Below are positions 4,663 to 7,103 of a stretch of DNA of 7,103 bases, piece by piece. Position numbers and translations under genes: made by a program. This stretch comes from Actinomycetes bacterium (GTDB lineage: Bacteria > Actinomycetota > Actinomycetes > Propionibacteriales > Nocardioidaceae). The stretch is from assembly GCA_023415395.1 (NCBI GenBank), contig JAEZKN010000097.1, positions 1 to 7,103 of the forward strand, in the 5' to 3' direction. Under the pieces are notes generated by a model. The model was not told the DNA's origin. It saw only the letters and a list, made by a program, of their open reading frames with translations, and made no database searches. The first letter of the stretch is position 1; each line of letters starts with the position of its first letter.

Positions 4663-6060
4663 TCAGCCATAGACCGTCTCCGCGCCGTCGGTGTCCTTCC
4701 CGATCCTCCGGGCCAGGTAGAGGCCCTCGAGCGCGAGCTCGATGGCGCACGCACGCTGGCCGTCGTTGGTGGCGCCGAGCCGGTCGCAGACGTCGTCGTA
4801 GAGCTCGGACTCGCCCAGCACCGGCAGGCCGGTGAGGAAGTCGCGGGCGGTGACCTGCTCGCCGGTGGTGACCATGGCACCCGCCTCGATGGCGTCGACC
4901 AGCAGCGCGAGGTCGAGGCCGCGGAAGTGCGAGCGCACGGTCTCGGCGGTCGCGGTGCGGAGCAGGTGGGTGAGCACCTCGGCCTCGCGGCCCTCCTCGC
5001 CGCTCTCGAACTCGACCTTGCCGCCGAGCACCTCCACCGCGGTCTCCAGGTCGACGACGCGCGCCACGGCCTCGTCCTCGCCCTGGACCGTCGCGCGGTG
5101 CAGTGCGGCGGCCGCGATCGTCTCCGCCCCGGCGATCGCGAAGCGGGCCGAGACGCCCGAGCGCTGGTCGACCGCGCTGGACTCGCGCAGCTGGCGGGTG
5201 AAGCGCGCCAGCACCTCCATGAGCGCGTCCGGCACCTCGGCGACCAGGTCCGCCTCCTGCCGGATCACCGCGACCTCGTCCTGGAGCTCGGTCGGGTAGT
5301 GCGTGCGGATCTCGGCACCGAAGCGGTCCTTGAGCGGGGTGATGATCCGACCGCGGTTGGTGTAGTCCTCCGGGTTGGCGCTGGCCACGACGAGCACGTC
5401 GAGCGGCAGCCGCAGGACGTAGCCGCGGATCTGGATGTCGCGCTCCTCCATCACGTTGAGCATCGCGACCTGGATGCGCTCGGCGAGGTCGGGGAGCTCG
5501 TTGATGGCCACGATCCCGCGGTGGCTGCGCGGGATCAGCCCGAAGTGGATGGTCTCGGGGTCGCCGAGCGAGCGGCCCTCGGCGACCTTCATCGGGTCCA
5601 CGTCGCCGATCAGGTCCGCGACGCTGGTGTCGGGCGTGGCCAGCTTCTCCGCGTACCGGTCGCTCCGGTGGCGCCAGGAGACCCGCAGCTCGTCGCCGTA
5701 CGCCGCGGCGGCCTGGATCGAGGTGACCGTGATCGGGTCGTAGGGGTGCTCGCCGAGCTCGGACCCGGAGATCACCGGCGTCCACTCGTCGAGCAGGCCG
5801 ACGAGGGTGCGCAGCAGCCGGGTCTTGCCCTGGCCGCGCTCGCCGAGCAGCACGATGTCGTGGCCGGCGATCAGCGCGCGCTCGACCTGCGGGATCACGG
5901 TGTCCTCGAAGCCGTGCAGGCCGGGCCACGGGTCGCGGCCCTCGCGCAGCGCGGCGAGGAGGTTGGCGCGGATCTCCTCGCGCAGGGTTCGCTGGACGTG
6001 GCCGGAGGCACGCAGCTCTCCGACCGTGCTGATCTGCGGTGCAGTGGCGGGTGCAGTCAC
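4663..6060 (-). CDS. MoxR/ChlI-type AAA+ ATPase
   Basis: 465 aa, GTG start at 6060. The AAA+ core is clear: Walker A GERGQGKT (73-80), a helix-2-insert-like region with the PRSHRGIVAINELPDL segment (177-192), sensor 1 in VVASANPEDY (224-233, N229), arginine-finger-like PLKDRFGAEIRTHYP (242-256) and a sensor-2 arginine in SGVSARFAI (R306). These features place it with the MoxR and magnesium-chelatase ChlI/BchI ATPases. The Walker B motif reads IVAINE, with Asn187 where most AAA+ proteins have Asp, while catalytic Glu188 is kept; I believe this is typical of this subfamily but could not check. It likely forms a hexameric ring that, with the downstream vWA protein, remodels or inserts a cofactor into an unknown client. 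No chlorophyll or cobalamin synthesis genes adjoin it, so chelatase function is unlikely from context. It is the first gene of the operon, with a leaderless-type promoter. Confidence 0.93.
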   Translation of the reverse strand: MTAPATAPQISTVGELRASGHVQRTLREEIRANLLAALREGRDPWPGLHGFEDTVIPQVERALIAGHDIVLLGERGQGKTRLLRTLVGLLDEWTPVISGSELGEHPYDPITVTSIQAAAAYGDELRVSWRHRSDRYAEKLATPDTSVADLIGDVDPMKVAEGRSLGDPETIHFGLIPRSHRGIVAINELPDLAERIQVAMLNVMEERDIQIRGYVLRLPLDVLVVASANPEDYTNRGRIITPLKDRFGAEIRTHYPTELQDEVAVIRQEADLVAEVPDALMEVLARFTRQLRESSAVDQRSGVSARFAIAGAETIAAAALHRATVQGEDEAVARVVDLETAVEVLGGKVEFESGEEGREAEVLTHLLRTATAETVRSHFRGLDLALLVDAIEAGAMVTTGEQVTARDFLTGLPVLGESELYDDVCDRLGATNDGQRACAIELALEGLYLARRIGKDTDGAETVYG

Positions 6061-6066
6061 GTCGCC

Positions 6067-6072
6067 ACGCTA
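6067..6072 (-). promoter_or_regulatory. -10 box TAGCGT for the ATPase/vWA operon, leaderless
   Basis: On the minus strand TAGCGT is followed by 6 nt (GGCGAC) and then the GTG start at 6060. No Shine-Dalgarno sequence precedes the GTG. The TANNNT-N6-start geometry indicates a transcript starting at the first codon. The -35 region is not recognisable. Confidence 0.6.
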
Positions 6073-6129
6073 CGCCCGCCGCGCAAGGCCGGACACCGTC
6101 TCCGGTTGTGGGTGGTGGCCGGCGGCGGA

Positions 6130-6149
6130 TTCCCCGGTGGGCCGGGGAA
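6130..6149. repeat. Perfect 8-bp hairpin repeat in the divergent promoter region
   Basis: TTCCCCGG (6130-6137), a TGGG loop and CCGGGGAA (6142-6149) form a perfect dyad. It sits one base before the larger interlocked repeats and between two divergent promoters, so a terminator role is unlikely unless one of the flanking genes has an additional upstream promoter. Confidence 0.7.
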
Positions 6150-6150
6150 A

Positions 6151-6190
6151 CCTGACGTTCTGGGGTGAAGCATCGGCCGAGAACGTCAGG
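6151..6190. repeat. Perfect 11-bp inverted repeat, spacer 18 nt
   Basis: CCTGACGTTCT (6151-6161) and AGAACGTCAGG (6180-6190) are exact reverse complements with arm centres 29 bp apart. The left part of the spacer is one arm of a second repeat, giving an interlocked arrangement. The element lies upstream of both predicted -10 boxes, so a protein binding site on DNA, or a dispersed palindromic repeat, are the main explanations. Confidence 0.8.
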
Positions 6191-6199
6191 GATCACCCC
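6162..6199. repeat. Perfect 7-bp inverted repeat interlocked with the 11-bp repeat
   Basis: GGGGTGA (6162-6168) lies in the loop of the 11-bp dyad and its exact complement TCACCCC (6193-6199) lies just outside it. The order left-A, left-B, right-A, right-B is the topology of a pseudoknot if transcribed, though the loop lengths (0, 11 and 2 nt) make a compact pseudoknot sterically difficult. Confidence 0.7.
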
Positions 6200-6223
6200 G
6201 ACAGTCGTGCCGGAGGGCGGTCC

Positions 6224-6229
6224 TAGGCT
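6224..6229 (+). promoter_or_regulatory. -10 box TAGGCT for the UPF0225 gene, leaderless
   Basis: TAGGCT ends 7 nt before the GTG at 6237, matching the geometry of the other leaderless promoters in this window. There is no Shine-Dalgarno sequence at a usable distance. This promoter also decides the start codon, since the same frame is open from 6165. Confidence 0.6.
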
Positions 6230-6236
6230 GGCGCGC

Positions 6237-6602
6237 GTGACCCTCCAGCAGACCTGCCCGTGCGGCTCCGGCCAGGCGTACGACGCCTGCTGCGGCCGCC
6301 TGCACCGCGGCGCCGCGCAGGCCCAGACCGCGGAGGAGCTGATGCGGTCGCGGTACTCCGCCTTCGCGGTCGGCGACGTCGACCACGTCTTCCGCACCTG
6401 GCACCCGCGAACCCGGCCCGACGACCTCTCCCCCGACCCCGCCACGACCTGGACCCGCCTCACGATCCTGGGGTCGGGCGAGGACTGGGTCGAGTTCGTG
6501 GCGACCTACGAGCGCCACGGCGTGCCCGGCCAGATGCGCGAGCGGAGCCGGTTCGAGCGCCGGGCCGGGCGTTGGGTCTACGTCGACGGGGTGGTGTCGT
6601 GA
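6237..6602 (+). CDS. UPF0225 (YchJ-type) protein with SEC-C zinc motif
   Basis: 121 aa from GTG at 6237. The start is chosen because conserved sequence begins at once (TLQQTCPCGSG) and a leaderless -10 box sits 7 nt upstream; the earlier in-frame start at 6165 would add 24 unconserved residues that run through the inverted repeats. The N-terminus carries the SEC-C motif C7-x-C9-x8-C18-C19, a zinc-binding hairpin also found at the C-terminus of SecA. After it come ELMRSRYSAFAVGDVDHVFRTWHP (34-57), a TWTRLTILGSGEDWVEFVATY strand pair (71-91) and RSRFERRAGRWVYVDG (103-118), the usual UPF0225 (NTF2-like) layout. E. coli YchJ is about 150 aa, so this is slightly short but complete. The molecular function of the family is not established to my knowledge. 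It is transcribed divergently from the ATPase operon across a region full of inverted repeats, so the two could share a regulator. Confidence 0.88.
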   Translation: MTLQQTCPCGSGQAYDACCGRLHRGAAQAQTAEELMRSRYSAFAVGDVDHVFRTWHPRTRPDDLSPDPATTWTRLTILGSGEDWVEFVATYERHGVPGQMRERSRFERRAGRWVYVDGVVS

Positions 6603-6615
6603 GGCGGGGGCCGGC

Positions 6616-6651
6616 GTTGCTGGTTCACCACGGGTTGCTGGTTCACCACGG
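6616..6651 (+). repeat. Perfect 18-bp tandem duplication
   Basis: GTTGCTGGTTCACCACGG occurs at 6616-6633 and again, identically, at 6634-6651. Within each unit GGTTCACC is a hyphenated dyad (GGT-TC-ACC). GGTTCACC recurs at 6702-6709, and the core TCACCAYGG recurs at 6713-6721 on plus and 6716-6724 on minus. Confidence 0.9.
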
Positions 6652-6660
6652 TAGGTGGAC

Positions 6661-6706
6661 GAACCTGCACTTCACACGGCATGCCCGCCGTGGGAGGTGC
6701 GGGTTC
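6661..6706 (+). terminator. Two-tier hairpin, possible terminator of the UPF0225 gene
   Basis: GAACCTGCAC (6661-6670) pairs with GTGCGGGTTC (6697-6706) over 10 bp including one G-U pair. Inside, CACGGC (6675-6680) pairs perfectly with GCCGTG (6687-6692) around a 6-nt loop, separated by a 4x4 internal loop. There is no T-run on either side, so if it terminates transcription it does so without a classic U-tract. Confidence 0.45.
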
Positions 6707-6712
6707 ACCCAC

Positions 6713-6724
6713 TCACCATGGTGA
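6713..6724. repeat. 12-bp perfect palindrome TCACCATGGTGA
   Basis: The sequence equals its own reverse complement. Each half carries the same TCACCAYGG core as the nearby tandem repeats, so all appear to belong to one repeat family concentrated in this spacer. Confidence 0.7.
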
Positions 6725-6726
6725 AA

Positions 6727-6753
6727 CAGCGACGACCAGCGACGACCAGCGAC
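6727..6753 (+). repeat. 10-bp tandem repeat CAGCGACGAC, 2.7 copies
   Basis: Copies at 6727-6736 and 6737-6746 are identical; a partial copy (CAGCGAC) covers 6747-6753. It ends 11 bp before the stop codon of the universal stress protein gene. Its role is unknown; slippage would explain it. Confidence 0.8.
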
Positions 6754-6764
6754 CGCGCCCGGGG

Positions 6765-7103
6765 TCAGTCCCCCGCGACCGGCTCCGGCACCACCGCGAC
6801 GATGCCGGTGGACTGCTCGGTGACGACCGCGGAGGTGCGGCCGCGGACCAGCCCGGCGATCGGGTTGCGGCGCTTGACGCCCACCACGACGAGCTCGGCC
6901 TGCTCCCCGAGGCGCACCAGCGTGCGGTCGACCATGCCGCGCTCGAGCGCGGTCTGGACCTCGACGTCGGGGTAGGCCTCGGACATGCCGGCGACGGTCT
7001 CGGCGAGGAGCAGCCGCTCGGCGTCGTACCCCTCCTCGTCGGGGCCGACCGTGCCGGACGACGCGCGGGCGTCCCAGATGCAGTGGACGACGCGGAGCGG
7101 GAG
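6765..7103 (-). CDS. Universal stress protein, C-terminal part (5' end beyond window)
   Basis: 112 residues are visible from the window edge to the stop at 6765-6767. LRVVHCIW is a typical internal Usp strand, and the end of the domain shows AELVVVGVKRRNPIAGLVRGRTSAVV, then GIVAVVP, the usual closing strand. The Usp nucleotide motif G-2x-G-9x-G-(S/T) is present with exact spacing but two substitutions: visible G75, Arg78 instead of Gly, nine residues, G88, then Arg89 before Thr90. ATP binding by this domain is therefore doubtful. Usp proteins are cytosolic stress and dormancy factors, often as tandem domains; whether another Usp domain precedes this one lies outside the window. The reading frame is open up to 7103 without a convincing start. 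Confidence 0.85.
   Translation of the reverse strand, partial: LPLRVVHCIWDARASSGTVGPDEEGYDAERLLLAETVAGMSEAYPDVEVQTALERGMVDRTLVRLGEQAELVVVGVKRRNPIAGLVRGRTSAVVTEQSTGIVAVVPEPVAGD

Larger units (their letters stand above)
6603..6764. other. 162-bp convergent intergenic spacer, repeat-rich
   Basis: No gene is supported. It holds an 18-bp tandem repeat, a two-part hairpin, a 12-bp palindrome and a 10-bp tandem repeat, described separately. As it lies between the 3' ends of two converging genes, it probably supplies transcription termination for both, although no U-tract is present. Confidence 0.7.

Noticed and set aside
1936..6168. A 1410-codon plus-strand open frame antisense to the ATPase/vWA operon
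   Set aside because: Its translation is dominated by Val, Leu, Glu, His, Arg and Ala with no recognisable domain, as expected for the complement of GC-rich genes. The opposite strand encodes two clear domain proteins over the same bases.
6151..6199. Compact functional RNA pseudoknot
   Set aside because: The pairing order is right, but a 2-nt loop cannot easily span an 11-bp stem and no transcript over the region is supported. Kept only as a topological description.
6165..6236. Upstream GTG start for the UPF0225 protein
   Set aside because: The extra 24 residues are translated from the inverted repeats and promoter; conserved sequence and the leaderless -10 box both point to 6237.
2582..6463. 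A 1293-codon minus-strand open frame
   Set aside because: It reads as Arg/Pro/Ala/Gly low complexity, an out-of-frame shadow running across the ATPase, vWA and UPF0225 genes.
6616..6651. CRISPR-like repeat
   Set aside because: The two 18-bp copies are directly adjacent without a spacer, and no cas gene is present.

Overview
This is a GC-rich chromosomal segment that looks like an actinobacterium of the Nocardioides type. The inference rests on strong G/C preference at third codon positions, GTG starts, leaderless-type promoters (TAGNNT placed 6-7 nt before the start codon) and family content (DUF2695, a MoxR/vWA pair, UPF0225, a universal stress protein). The genus is a guess; no marker gene is present. 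I see no tRNA, rRNA, CRISPR array, insertion sequence or prophage gene.

Layout. Bases 1-1310 hold two consecutive plus-strand genes (the first cut by the window edge) for related small secreted-type proteins: a tandem paralogue pair sharing a C-terminal domain and probably one disulfide. At 1350-2198 is a periplasmic-binding-protein-fold protein of the BtuF/cobalamin-binding type that has no signal peptide. At 2237-2629 is a cysteine-rich DUF2695 protein. It runs tail-to-tail into a minus-strand pair, sharing a 4-bp CTAG that is the stop region of both genes.

The minus-strand pair (6060 down to 2626) is the core system of the window: a MoxR/ChlI-type AAA+ ATPase followed 15 nt later by a 673-aa von Willebrand factor A protein with an intact metal-binding (MIDAS) motif. 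Such ATPase/vWA pairs act as chaperone-like machines that remodel or metallate a target; the target is not evident here.

Divergent from the ATPase is a UPF0225 (YchJ-type) protein with an N-terminal SEC-C zinc motif (6237-6602). The 176-bp divergent region carries a dense nest of perfect inverted repeats (6130-6199), two of them interlocked. A 162-bp repeat-rich convergent spacer follows, then the 3' part of a minus-strand universal stress protein (6765 to the window end).

Most unusual are the non-coding structures: the interlocked palindromes between the divergent promoters, a start-codon-straddling 10-bp inverted repeat at the BtuF-like gene, and the repeat family in the 6603-6764 spacer. 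The protein-coding genes belong to families I recognise or describe as unknown. I do not see clear evidence of a wholly new multi-gene system.
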